A stretch of 42,868 nucleotides of DNA from a virus: IMG/VR virus record IMGVR_UViG_3300017779_000027, positions 1-42,868 of that record. One strand, written 5' to 3'. Below, piece after piece: positions 1-6,957 of the stretch. The notes under the pieces are model-generated. The model saw only the letters and a program-made list of their open reading frames with translations. It had not been told where the DNA came from and did not search any database. Numbering within the stretch: position 1 is the first letter of the stretch; the number at the start of each line of letters is the position of its first letter. Both the position numbers and the translations under genes were made by a program.

Positions 1-1
1 A

Positions 2-742
2 AAATTTGATATTGGAAGAGAACAATACGGAGGCGTTAAACCAGGGGATATGATTAGTGATGGTGAAGGTGGTTATGTTCCAAAGGAAGGTGCTAAAAGT
101 AAAGATGGTGATACTTGGGATTCAGAGCTTGGTGGTTGGAGAGACGATGCTACAGAAAAATATTTTGGTCCAGGTGGTGAAAAAATAACACCAGCAACTG
201 CTGAAAAATTATCAACTGCTCAAGAAGTTAAACTTGAAAAAGCAAAAGAAAGAGAAGCTGAAAACGTGAAGATTAGAGAGCGAAACGCTTTAGTAAAAGA
301 ATTTAAAGAAACTAATCCTGGTGAAAGAGTTACACCAACAGCGCTCGAAGCGTTTAAGCAAGATAAAATAGCTAAAGAGCAAGAGTTATTAGAAAAACAA
401 ACTACTGAGCAAGAATTAAGTGATTTACAAATAGAAGAAGATAGTTATGACAGATTTCTTGATCCTTTATATAGCGAAATAAAGGATACAAGTGAACTCA
501 ATAAAAACACGCAAGGCACAACTAAAGTTGAAGCTACTTTAGAAAAGCCTAATAAAAAAGATTTTAAAAGCTCTAGTGATTACATGAGAGCTCAAATGAA
601 ATATCTTAAAGCTGTAGAAAACCAAGAAGAGACTAGTGTAATGCAAAAAAGAGACGATAGAATATTTGCAAACGCACTTCCAAATGGAGTTTTAAGAAAA
701 AATATGATAAAAGGTGGGTATATTCCACGAAATCAAAGATAA
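2..742 (+). CDS. Hypothetical charged, coiled-coil-rich protein, 3' part only
   Basis: The frame is open from base 2 to the TAA at 740-742 (246 residues visible). The ATG at 50 lies inside a continuous reading frame (KPGDMISDGEGG) with no start-like leader, so I read this as the 3' end of a gene that begins before the window. The middle, from about residue 65 to 145 of the visible part, is rich in Lys, Glu and Gln and looks like a coiled coil. The C-terminus is basic (GGYIPRNQR). I recognise no domain. The many short charged helices and the position in a virion gene region would suit a structural or assembly protein, but that is a guess. Confidence 0.7.
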   Translation, partial: KFDIGREQYGGVKPGDMISDGEGGYVPKEGAKSKDGDTWDSELGGWRDDATEKYFGPGGEKITPATAEKLSTAQEVKLEKAKEREAENVKIRERNALVKEFKETNPGERVTPTALEAFKQDKIAKEQELLEKQTTEQELSDLQIEEDSYDRFLDPLYSEIKDTSELNKNTQGTTKVEATLEKPNKKDFKSSSDYMRAQMKYLKAVENQEETSVMQKRDDRIFANALPNGVLRKNMIKGGYIPRNQR

Positions 743-744
743 AA

Positions 745-759
745 TAGGGAAATACCCTA
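745..759 (+). other. Small inverted repeat after the first gene
   Basis: TAGGG at 745-749 and CCCTA at 755-759 form a perfect 5-bp stem with an AAATA loop just after the stop codon of the upstream gene. No U-run follows; the next bases are A/C-rich up to the ATG at 794. It could be a weak processing or pausing hairpin. It is too weak to call a terminator. Confidence 0.25.
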
Positions 760-793
760 GACCAAGTCAATATTAACCAAAAAAACCAAAAAA

Positions 794-1084
794 ATGACTT
801 ACTTATACTACAAGACCAGTTCAACTGGCACAATTAAACCAAATGAAACAACAATTAAACATTGGAAACACCTCGCTGAAAAGAAAAACTGGCGAATAAC
901 CCAATTACCTAACGGATTTTACCAAACAGAGTGCTTAAATCCTGATAAAGAGGATGCTTGGCAAGATGTTACGCGTAGAGAAACAATAGAAGGTGCAGAA
1001 ACTGCAATAAATGGCAGTGTCAAACACTTTGCAGATAAATTAGAGGCTACAAAAGGTCCAAAAGTTGTAAAAACGTTCGAATAG
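794..1084 (+). CDS. Hypothetical small protein (96 aa)
   Basis: This short gene follows an A/C-rich leader ending in AAAAAAATG, a Bacteroidota-type start with no Shine-Dalgarno sequence. The N-terminus (MTYLYYKTSSTGTIKPNE) looks like a beta-hairpin. A helix-rich middle contains two Trp residues (HWKHLAEKKNWRI), and the rest is soluble and mixed-charge. I see no signal peptide, membrane segment or catalytic motif, and no family is recognised. It sits 30 bases upstream of the phage groEL gene and may be transcribed with it. The frame is clean and compatible in codon use with its neighbours, so the gene is probably real. Confidence 0.7.
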   Translation: MTYLYYKTSSTGTIKPNETTIKHWKHLAEKKNWRITQLPNGFYQTECLNPDKEDAWQDVTRRETIEGAETAINGSVKHFADKLEATKGPKVVKTFE

Positions 1085-1114
1085 AACACAATTTAATCAA
1101 ATTTAATTTAATAT

Positions 1115-2680
1115 ATGGAATACAATCAGCCTAGCGAGATTGTCAAAGACATAAACTTTGGCAACGATGCTAAAAATAGAGTAATAGCTGGTGTTGAAAA
1201 GCTAGCAAAAGCAGTAAAATCAACACTTGGTGCATCTGGAAAGTGTGTAATATACGAAGATGCACGAGGTTTACCGGTAATAACAAAAGACGGAGTAACT
1301 GTAGCAGAATCAGTTGTCTTATTTGACCCGGTTGAAAATATGGGTGCTACCCTTATTAAAGAAGCTGCTAGAAATACAGTGAGAGAAGCAGGTGACGGTA
1401 CTACTACAGCTACCGTCCTTGCTGAATCACTATTAAAAGAAGTAAATAGCAGTAAAGGAACTGTTAGAGAAATAAAAGACGGGATTAAATCCGGTCTTAA
1501 AAAGGTAAATGATTACCTAGACAAGGTTTCTGTCAAGATCGAAGGCGACATGCTCGAATCTGTTAGCTCAATAAGTTGCAATAATGATGCAGAGCTAGGA
1601 AAGATTATAGCAGAGGCTTATACTAAAGTAGGTAAAGATGGTGTGGTATTAATGGAAGAGTCTCCAACTGAAGAAACTTATGTTGAAGTTGTAGATGGTG
1701 TACAAATAGATTCAGGACTCACATCTCCACATTTTGTTACTGATAAGGACAAGCAGATAGCTGAGCTTGATAACCCGTTAGTATTAATAGTATCTTCAGA
1801 AATACCAAACATAAGAAAAATACAAACAGTATTAGAACATGTTATAAAGACTAAGCGACCATTACTTATAGTAGCGCCAGTTGACCAACAAGTGAAAGCT
1901 GCTTTATGTATGAATAAAGTAAAAGGTAACATTAAGGTAAACATTATAGATCTTCCAGGCTTTGGTCCTACTAAAGACGACACTGTAGCAGACCTCGCGT
2001 TTCTTGTTGGCGCTAAAGTTATTAACGAGCAACTAGGCGATGATTTAGATTTAATAGATACAGATTGTTTAGGTGAAGCATACTCTGCGATAACTGATGA
2101 TAAAAATACAGTGTTGACTATAGAAACTCCAGAGGATGAGATGGAAGAGCGAATAGCTAGTATTAAGAAAACTATAGATGAATGGGAGAAGAACCCGTTT
2201 ATACAAAAGAAACATAGACAAAGACTAGCTATGCTATCAGGTAGCGTAGGTATGGTGAAAGTAGGTGCTGACTCTAAAGTTGAGCTCAAGGAAAAGAAAG
2301 ATAGAATAGAAGATGCGATATACGCAACTAAAGCTGCATTAAAAGAAGGTATTGTGTCAGGTGGTGGTGTAGCGCTACTAAATGCATCTCAAAAAATTTC
2401 GACCAACTGCGTTGGTGAAGAGATACTACTTAAAGCTATAACAGCACCTTTTCATACTATACTAGCAAATGCTGGTTTAGAGCAAGTAGCGCCAAGAGAA
2501 GAAAAAGGACTAGGTGTTAACGTTGTAACTGGTGAATCAGTTGATATGATTAAGTCTGGTATCATTGATCCAGTACTTGTAACTAAGTCTGCCCTCAAAA
2601 ATGCAGTGAGTGTAGTATCAACAATTATATCTGCAGATTGTGTAATTTCAAATATGAGAATGAATGAAAGCAATCAATAA
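1115..2680 (+). CDS. groEL: Phage-encoded chaperonin GroEL (Hsp60, 521 aa)
   Basis: This is a 60-kDa group I chaperonin subunit, which in known systems forms a tetradecameric ATP-driven folding chamber. The equatorial nucleotide-binding motifs are intact: ITKDGVTVAESV with Asp59 (E. coli Asp52), AGDGTTTATV with Asp94 (E. coli Asp87) and RIEDAIYATKAALKEG with Asp400 (E. coli Asp398, the ATPase residue). VSGGGVALLNAS follows. The apical domain has the usual SPHFVTD and PLLIVAPV strands and a LPGFGPTKDD segment. The C-terminus stops at MRMNESNQ, so the Gly-Gly-Met tail of bacterial GroEL is absent; total length is about 25 residues short of E. coli GroEL. The downstream groES overlaps by 17 bases. 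Likely clients are the capsid or the giant tail and ejection proteins (inference). Confidence 0.97.
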   Translation: MEYNQPSEIVKDINFGNDAKNRVIAGVEKLAKAVKSTLGASGKCVIYEDARGLPVITKDGVTVAESVVLFDPVENMGATLIKEAARNTVREAGDGTTTATVLAESLLKEVNSSKGTVREIKDGIKSGLKKVNDYLDKVSVKIEGDMLESVSSISCNNDAELGKIIAEAYTKVGKDGVVLMEESPTEETYVEVVDGVQIDSGLTSPHFVTDKDKQIAELDNPLVLIVSSEIPNIRKIQTVLEHVIKTKRPLLIVAPVDQQVKAALCMNKVKGNIKVNIIDLPGFGPTKDDTVADLAFLVGAKVINEQLGDDLDLIDTDCLGEAYSAITDDKNTVLTIETPEDEMEERIASIKKTIDEWEKNPFIQKKHRQRLAMLSGSVGMVKVGADSKVELKEKKDRIEDAIYATKAALKEGIVSGGGVALLNASQKISTNCVGEEILLKAITAPFHTILANAGLEQVAPREEKGLGVNVVTGESVDMIKSGIIDPVLVTKSALKNAVSVVSTIISADCVISNMRMNESNQ

Positions 2681-2921
2681 GTATATAATAGTAAACAAAA
2701 TAAAGACAGAGCCTAAAAAGGTTGCTGGTCTTATAATGACAGATGATACCGATGTTGACAATAGGTATTTAAAAGCAAAAATAATATCGTGTGGCAATTT
2801 AGTTGAAGGATTAAAAGATGGTGACACGATATATTACGATAAACATGCTGGGCACGACATATCATGGAAAGATACTCTTTATAGAGTTATTCGTGATGGT
2901 GACGTAGTTCTAGTAGATTAA
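2664..2921 (+). CDS. groES: Co-chaperonin GroES-like protein (85 aa)
   Basis: This is a cpn10-fold co-chaperonin that would cap the GroEL-like ring encoded just upstream. The N-terminal strand NKYIIVNKI is followed by a mobile-loop candidate VAGLIMTDD, which parallels the GGIVLTG loop of E. coli GroES and carries a hydrophobic tripeptide for apical-domain binding. Then come an AKIISCGN strand, DGDTIYYDKHAGHDI (the GDxVxF segment) and a C-terminal RVIRDGDVVLVD strand. It is shorter than E. coli GroES (97 residues). The start lies inside the groEL end (17-base overlap), so the two are very likely translationally coupled. The cellular family is clear; the match is remote at residue level, as is usual for phage cpn10 proteins. 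Confidence 0.88.
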   Translation: MKAINKYIIVNKIKTEPKKVAGLIMTDDTDVDNRYLKAKIISCGNLVEGLKDGDTIYYDKHAGHDISWKDTLYRVIRDGDVVLVD

Positions 2922-2993
2922 GCCCAAACCATAACCCTAAAACCAAAACCCAAAAACAATAAACAAATTATTAATTAACAAAACAAAAAAATT

Positions 2994-3401
2994 ATGGAAA
3001 CATATTTGTATTTTAGAGGCGTAGCAAATTTAGCTGCTGATGATGATGGTACTGCTGGGTCTTTACTTATGCCTCTAAGCAAACTTAAAGGTATGTGTAT
3101 GGGAACTGGTGCTATAACAGGCGCTATAACTGATGACGAAGACGCGTTTACTTTATTTTTTGAACCAGCTGGTATAGGTGAAGGAGATGGAGATATTGAT
3201 GCTGGTGATAACGATGTTGACGCTATAATCATAGCTCATACAACTGACAACGAGCCTCAACCAATTATGCAGGCTATCGTTGAAGCTGCTAACTCACATC
3301 CAAATTCAGATGGTTTTATCGTCATTTATGACAGTATAACTGGAGAAAGCGTTCACGCTGATATTGAAGGCGTAACTACTGCTAGAGCTTCTAACGACTA
3401 A
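2994..3401 (+). CDS. Hypothetical small acidic protein, paralogue 1 of a tandem pair
   Basis: This 135-residue protein follows a 72-base A/C-rich leader and starts at AAAAAAATTATG. It is acidic and has no Cys clusters, signal peptide or membrane segment. The pattern LLMPLSKLKGMCMGTGAITG, then DNDVDAI, then MQAIVEAANSHP, then FIVIYDS is shared in the same order with the gene just downstream. I therefore read the two as a duplicated small beta-rich domain. The function is unknown. Small, abundant-looking paired proteins in phage structural regions are often capsid decoration or minor virion proteins, but nothing here proves that. Confidence 0.8.
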   Translation: METYLYFRGVANLAADDDGTAGSLLMPLSKLKGMCMGTGAITGAITDDEDAFTLFFEPAGIGEGDGDIDAGDNDVDAIIIAHTTDNEPQPIMQAIVEAANSHPNSDGFIVIYDSITGESVHADIEGVTTARASND

Positions 3402-3428
3402 TTATTAACTTACTAAATTAAAAAAACA

Positions 3429-3842
3429 ATGAAAACAAAATTTTTACACGTGTGTACTACAGCTACTAAAGCTGACAACCACGACGAAGGAGGATCTGTT
3501 TGCTATCCAGTAAGTTCTATTAGATCAATAGGCATGGGTTCAATGGCAGTAACAGGTGTTATATCAGCATCAGAAACAGTTTATCATATAGCGCTTGATC
3601 CTATGTGTATTAGTAGAGGCGCTAGTGGTGCCGCAGCTGTTCTTGGTGATAATGTTGATGTTATTAACGTTACAATGACAACAGCTAATAATGCAAAAGC
3701 TCACATGCAAGGGCTTATTCAAAAGATAAACAGTAGCAGACCAACTGAAGGTGGGTACATAGATCTTTACGATGGTGTTAACGCGACTAAATTAATCGCT
3801 GATATTGCAAGTGCTGCGGCTCTTTTAAATAACAACTCTTAA
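3429..3842 (+). CDS. Hypothetical small protein, paralogue 2 of a tandem pair
   Basis: This 137-residue protein starts after an A-rich leader 27 bases behind its paralogue. Shared positions include S..YP.S...SIGMG..AVTG (versus MPLSKLKGMCMGTGAITG), DNVDVINVTMTT (versus DNDVDAIIIAHTT), HMQGLIQKINSSRP (versus IMQAIVEAANSHP) and YIDLYDG (versus FIVIYDS). The two differ throughout, so the duplication is old. The protein is less acidic than paralogue 1 and ends in an Ala-rich tail. The role is unknown; two diverged copies would fit a hetero-oligomer or two related virion surface positions. Confidence 0.8.
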   Translation: MKTKFLHVCTTATKADNHDEGGSVCYPVSSIRSIGMGSMAVTGVISASETVYHIALDPMCISRGASGAAAVLGDNVDVINVTMTTANNAKAHMQGLIQKINSSRPTEGGYIDLYDGVNATKLIADIASAAALLNNNS

Positions 3843-3845
3843 TAG

Positions 3846-4286
3846 TTGAGATTAACCGCGCAGGATCTGCGTGAAATGAATATCCTTAAGTATTACAGGC
3901 TCACTAGAAAGTGGGTCTGTAAAACTTACGGGTTAAAAGATGCAGATTTAGAATTATTAATTTATTTAGATTGTAAAGGAAGATTTACACGAAACGATTT
4001 TATCAACGGAGTTTACACATACTCATGGGATAAAGCAAGATGGGACAGATTAAGAAACGAAGGTTGGATCGATGTATGGAGACATAGAAATAGAACTACT
4101 ATAATGTACTCTGTATTTAAAACATCGTGGAAATGTTCACAAATGATTAGTAGGATATATAGAATCTTACTAGGTGAGGAAGACTTACCCACTTCAGAGC
4201 GAAGTGTATTTTATAAAAATAAATCATATACAGATAAAGTTTACAACAAAGCTATAGATGATATGATAAAAGATAAAGATAGATAA
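3846..4286 (+). CDS. Putative winged-helix (MarR-like fold) protein
   Basis: The frame opens with TTG at 3846, three bases after the previous stop; an in-frame ATG at 3876 would remove ten residues. I list the longer form, but either start is possible because no clear ribosome binding site decides it. The core has the layout of a winged helix-turn-helix: KYYRLTRKWVCKTYGLKDAD helix, LELLIYLDCKGRFTRNDF helix-turn, SWDKARWDRLRNEGWIDVW recognition-type helix, and a RNRTTIMYSVF wing. The protein is basic overall. Similar proteins are widespread in phages of marine Bacteroidota with no proven role. It could bind DNA to regulate late genes or act in packaging. It overlaps the next gene by one base. 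Confidence 0.75.
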   Translation: MRLTAQDLREMNILKYYRLTRKWVCKTYGLKDADLELLIYLDCKGRFTRNDFINGVYTYSWDKARWDRLRNEGWIDVWRHRNRTTIMYSVFKTSWKCSQMISRIYRILLGEEDLPTSERSVFYKNKSYTDKVYNKAIDDMIKDKDR

Positions 4287-4708
4287 TGGGATTTAAAATG
4301 GGTGCAAATAGAGGTAATTATGCTGTCGGTGGTGAGATCAAAACAAAAATGCGTTTTGGTAAACAAGCCGGGCAAGATGGCTCTGTACCTGGTACACCTG
4401 TTATTAGAGTACCTTTAGAAGAAGGTGTGATGGGAGAGGCCAATATGGATGGTAGTATATATATTAATAGTAACATAGTACCTGGCAGTGAAGAAGACAG
4501 ACAAGTAATAAACCACGAAATGAGACACGCTACTGATATGAAAATAGGTAAGTTAGCGTATAGTGATAACAGCGTAACGTACAACGGTGAAGTTTTTCCT
4601 AGAGAAACTATAAACGGCAAAGACATGATTAAAGTTGATGGCGTTTGGAAAGAAGCTGGTGATACAGGTTTTCCTTGGGAAGATGACGCGAACAACGGAA
4701 CTAGATAA
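4286..4708 (+). CDS. Small putative zinc metallopeptidase (HExxH)
   Basis: This 140-residue protein starts in a TAATG overlap with the preceding gene. It carries a clear zincin motif NHEMRHATD, with His77, Glu78 and His81, preceded by a strand-type segment GSIYINSNIVPG, as in many HExxH domains. PWEDDAN near the C-terminus supplies Glu132, a good candidate for the third zinc ligand. There is no signal peptide. Established knowledge: HExxH marks zinc-dependent peptidases. Inference: it could process virion proteins, or be a degenerate lytic or anti-host protease. It lies two genes upstream of a holin, but the fold does not resemble a known phage endolysin. Confidence 0.7.
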   Translation: MGFKMGANRGNYAVGGEIKTKMRFGKQAGQDGSVPGTPVIRVPLEEGVMGEANMDGSIYINSNIVPGSEEDRQVINHEMRHATDMKIGKLAYSDNSVTYNGEVFPRETINGKDMIKVDGVWKEAGDTGFPWEDDANNGTR

Positions 4709-4710
4709 AT

Positions 4711-5049
4711 ATGCCTAGACTAGCATTTCTTTCAGGAATACCTTTGTACAGCACTCAAGCAGAAGCTGAAGCTTGGGCTGCGGAAAACGGATTAAGTGGT
4801 TATCATACACATATGCTCTACGGTCAGACTGGCTATATGGGTGGATTTACTCACGACCAAAGTGTAGGTGCTGCACCACCGCCACCTACTTCACCGCCAC
4901 AGCAAACACCACCACCACCTACTCCACCACCACCTACTCCACCAACCCCACCAACTACACCAGCAGCGCCAGCCCCAGCAGCAACACCACCACCACAACA
5001 ATACAACACAGGCGGCGGAGGCGGCGGAGGCGGCGGAGGCGGATATTAA
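4711..5049 (+). CDS. Pro-rich, poly-Gly-tailed small protein with a His motif
   Basis: This 112-residue protein has three parts. The N-terminal 50 residues form a compact segment with GLSGYHTHMLYGQTGYMGGF followed by THDQ, giving three spaced His residues. Residues 54 to about 95 are almost entirely Pro, Thr, Ala and Gln. The C-terminus is a run of eleven Gly ending in Tyr. The N-terminal segment may be a small metal- or ligand-binding unit and the rest an extended flexible arm. The Gly run is encoded by a GGCGGCGGA triplet repeat, strikingly GC-rich in this AT-rich genome. The other forward frames are also open through the low-complexity stretch but look like shadows. Function unknown. Confidence 0.7.
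   Translation: MPRLAFLSGIPLYSTQAEAEAWAAENGLSGYHTHMLYGQTGYMGGFTHDQSVGAAPPPPTSPPQQTPPPPTPPPPTPPTPPTTPAAPAPAATPPPQQYNTGGGGGGGGGGGY
5011..5043 (+). repeat. GC-rich triplet microsatellite encoding poly-Gly
   Basis: Three copies of the nonamer GGCGGCGGA plus a partial copy run through the 3' end of the Pro-rich gene. The tract is pure G/C except for regularly spaced A residues. Such repeats are prone to replication slippage, so the length of the Gly tail may differ among relatives. Confidence 0.85.
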
Positions 5050-5059
5050 AATATAAAAT

Positions 5060-5452
5060 ATGAGTATACTAACAAAAATATTTTCTGGCGGAGCAGCTGA
5101 TCTTGTAAAAGGAGTAGGCGGTGTAATAGATAACCTACACACATCTGCAGAAGAAAAGCTAGAAGCAGAAAGAAAAATAAAAGAATTAATTGCTAACTAT
5201 GAAATAGAGATGGAAAAGAACATCACTAGCAGGTGGGAGGCAGATTTAAAATCAGACTCGTGGTTAAGTAAAAATGTTAGACCATTAGTATTAATATTCT
5301 TAATAGTATGCACCATGCTATTAATATTTATAGACGCAGGTGCATTAAAATTTGAAGTAAAATCATCATGGGTTGATTTACTTCAATTAGTATTAATAAC
5401 CGTGATCGGTGCTTATTTTGGCGGCCGATCATTAGAAAAAGTAAAAAAATAA
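5060..5452 (+). CDS. Putative holin of the 3TM / gene-transfer-agent type
   Basis: This 130-residue protein resembles the GTA_holin_3TM family. An amphipathic N-terminus (residues 1-30) is followed by a charged helix with TSRWEADLKSDSWLSKNVRP, then a strong membrane segment LVLIFLIVCTMLLIFIDAG (about 75-94) and a second one LLQLVLITVIGAYFGGRS (about 107-124). It ends with the basic tail EKVKK. Family members are thought to make inner-membrane holes at the end of infection so that a cell-wall enzyme can pass. The RPLVL entry into the membrane and the GAYFGGRSLEK end are family-like. A second holin-like gene lies at 42616 with a similar FEKVKKK tail. Confidence 0.82.
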   Translation: MSILTKIFSGGAADLVKGVGGVIDNLHTSAEEKLEAERKIKELIANYEIEMEKNITSRWEADLKSDSWLSKNVRPLVLIFLIVCTMLLIFIDAGALKFEVKSSWVDLLQLVLITVIGAYFGGRSLEKVKK

Positions 5453-5456
5453 AATT

Positions 5457-5825
5457 ATGGCAATATCACAAGATACAGCATATGGATTTGGTCAATTAGG
5501 ATCTTTATTCTTAGACGCTTCGGGAGCAGCAAGCCCTCCAACGGGTAAAGTTTTTGTAGCTATTACATTTTTAGCAGATACGGTATTTGACGCTTCGGGT
5601 GGTTTAGTTGCGGACACAACTAACACAGCAATAGCTGGTTTGGAATACGCAGGCACAGAAGCAGCTGCTCACAATTTAAGTGATGGTAGTGAAACTGCAA
5701 TATCAGGCTCTGGAGGTTTACAAATTGATGCTTCAAATACATTTCCAAAAGGAATTACTATTTACGGTAGATATACTGAAATAGACTTAACCTCAGGTAT
5801 GTGCATAGCTTATATAGGAGACTAA
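5457..5825 (+). CDS. Putative small virion structural protein
   Basis: This 122-residue protein is rich in Ala, Gly, Ser and Thr, has no Cys, and looks all-beta. It starts with MAISQDTAYGFGQLGSLFLD and ends with FPKGITIYGRYTEIDLTSGM, then CIAYIGD. The FPKGxTIYGRxTxxD pattern is typical of small conserved proteins in the structural gene clusters of marine podovirus-like phages. The start follows AATAAAATTATG. It may be a decoration or tail-associated protein; the exact role is not visible. Its stop codon overlaps the start of the LamG-like gene (TAATG), so the two are probably translated together. Confidence 0.7.
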   Translation: MAISQDTAYGFGQLGSLFLDASGAASPPTGKVFVAITFLADTVFDASGGLVADTTNTAIAGLEYAGTEAAAHNLSDGSETAISGSGGLQIDASNTFPKGITIYGRYTEIDLTSGMCIAYIGD

Positions 5826-6625
5826 TGTTAGGACTAGGAAATAGCATAACAGGTGGAGCTGCTCTTGAAGAAGCGGCTTTAGCACCATCAGATATATCTG
5901 GACTAGATGTTTGGTTTAAAGTTAACACAGGTATAGTTGCTAATAGTGGTAATTCAACCGCCGCTGGCAATATGGCAGATGGTGAAGATATTAATTCATG
6001 GGCTGACCAATCTGGAAACGATAGACACGCTTCTCAAACTACAGCTAGTCAAAAACCTCATTGGGAAACTGATGCCGCTGATTTTGGTGGATTAGTATGG
6101 CCTGACGACACCGCAGATACACATCTAGATATGGCTACTAACGTAGGTGGTAATTCAGATAACATTGCAGCGAATGAAGATTTTACCATTATGATAAGGG
6201 TAAAACTCACGGCTTTTAACACTGTTAACGCGTTGATAGGTAGCGCGGGTCAACAGGTAATTAAATGGAATTCAAATAAAAAAGTAACAATATTAATAGG
6301 TGGGGCGGGTGCCAGTCACTTTGAAGAATCTTCAGATACGTTAGCTACAGACACTTATTATATACAAACTCTTACTAGAAGTAACGGAGCAACTGGTAAT
6401 TTAACATATCACGTGCATGGTGGCTCTTATGATGATAAGAGTTGGGATGACGCAGAAAACCACACGGATACAGACGCTTTTGAATTAAACAATATAGGTT
6501 GTGCTGCAGATGGTGTATTACCAGTAGAAGGAGTATTTAAAGATGTTTTAGTTTGGAAAGGAACAGCGTTGAGCGATGAGCAAAGATCAGCTATGTACAC
6601 TTATATATTAGCACAAGATTATTAA
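5825..6625 (+). CDS. LamG / concanavalin A-like lectin domain protein
   Basis: I place the start at 5825 (TAATG overlap, with GGAG at 5817-5820), giving 266 residues; an upstream in-frame ATG at 5801 would lie inside the previous gene. The N-terminal 25 residues are a short linker, followed by a laminin-G/ConA-type beta-sandwich: DISGLDVWFKVNTG, then SWADQSGNDRHA near Trp59 (the usual W.D.SGN..HA signature), EDFTIMIRVKL, a central hypervariable region and a closing FKDVLVWKGTALSDEQR strand. In phages such domains bind surface glycans or proteins, often as tail fibre or capsid adhesins. There is no signal peptide. I infer virion surface attachment. Confidence 0.8.
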   Translation: MLGLGNSITGGAALEEAALAPSDISGLDVWFKVNTGIVANSGNSTAAGNMADGEDINSWADQSGNDRHASQTTASQKPHWETDAADFGGLVWPDDTADTHLDMATNVGGNSDNIAANEDFTIMIRVKLTAFNTVNALIGSAGQQVIKWNSNKKVTILIGGAGASHFEESSDTLATDTYYIQTLTRSNGATGNLTYHVHGGSYDDKSWDDAENHTDTDAFELNNIGCAADGVLPVEGVFKDVLVWKGTALSDEQRSAMYTYILAQDY

Positions 6626-6654
6626 AATAAAATTAACTTAAATTAAATAAAATT

Positions 6655-6957
6655 ATGGCAACAACAAAAGTAAAAGGCACGAGTAAAAGAATTAAAGAAC
6701 TTAAAGGTATTAAACCTGAAAAAATAACTGACGAACAGTTAGATAAAGTTCAAGACACTGTGAACAGTATCAACAGAGCGCAACTAGAAATAGGCTCTAT
6801 GGAACTTAAAAAACATGAGTTAATGCACAATATAGCTGGACTTAGAGAAGCGTTAACTTTACTGCAAAAAGAGTTTGAAAAAGAATATGGCACTTTTGAT
6901 ATTAATATTCAAGACGGAACAATAAACTACGAAGAAGATGGCAAAACTAATTCGTAA
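6655..6957 (+). CDS. Small coiled-coil protein (100 aa)
   Basis: The N-terminus is basic (ATTKVKGTSKRIKELKG). Residues 25-85 are a long amphipathic helix with heptad-like spacing (QLDKVQDTVNSINRAQLEIG, then LREALTLLQKEFEKEYG). The acidic end reads NYEEDGKTNS. It follows a 29-base AT-rich leader (TAAATAAAATTATG). Small coiled-coil proteins of this build are common beside the terminase genes in marine Bacteroidota phages, with no known function. The end overlaps the next gene by 20 bases, which suggests coupled translation. Confidence 0.75.
   Translation: MATTKVKGTSKRIKELKGIKPEKITDEQLDKVQDTVNSINRAQLEIGSMELKKHELMHNIAGLREALTLLQKEFEKEYGTFDINIQDGTINYEEDGKTNS

Noticed and set aside
1678-2289. A long open frame on the minus strand opposite groEL.
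   Set aside because: It is a shadow of the conserved GroEL sequence; its product is Ser/Thr/Ile-rich with no start leader or family pattern.
2922-2993. An A/C-rich intergenic stretch that looks telomere-like (AACCCTAAAACC).
   Set aside because: It is short, imperfect and resembles other A/C-rich leaders (for example 770-793); no terminal or hairpin-telomere structure is seen.
4773-5063. Other forward frames across the Pro-rich/poly-Gly gene.
   Set aside because: They give poly-Thr/Arg or poly-His/Ala translations of the low-complexity DNA; only the 4711 frame has a non-repetitive, protein-like N-terminus with a well-placed start.
5801-5824. An earlier ATG for the LamG gene.
   Set aside because: It lies inside the preceding gene; the TAATG overlap at 5825 with GGAG just upstream is the better start.
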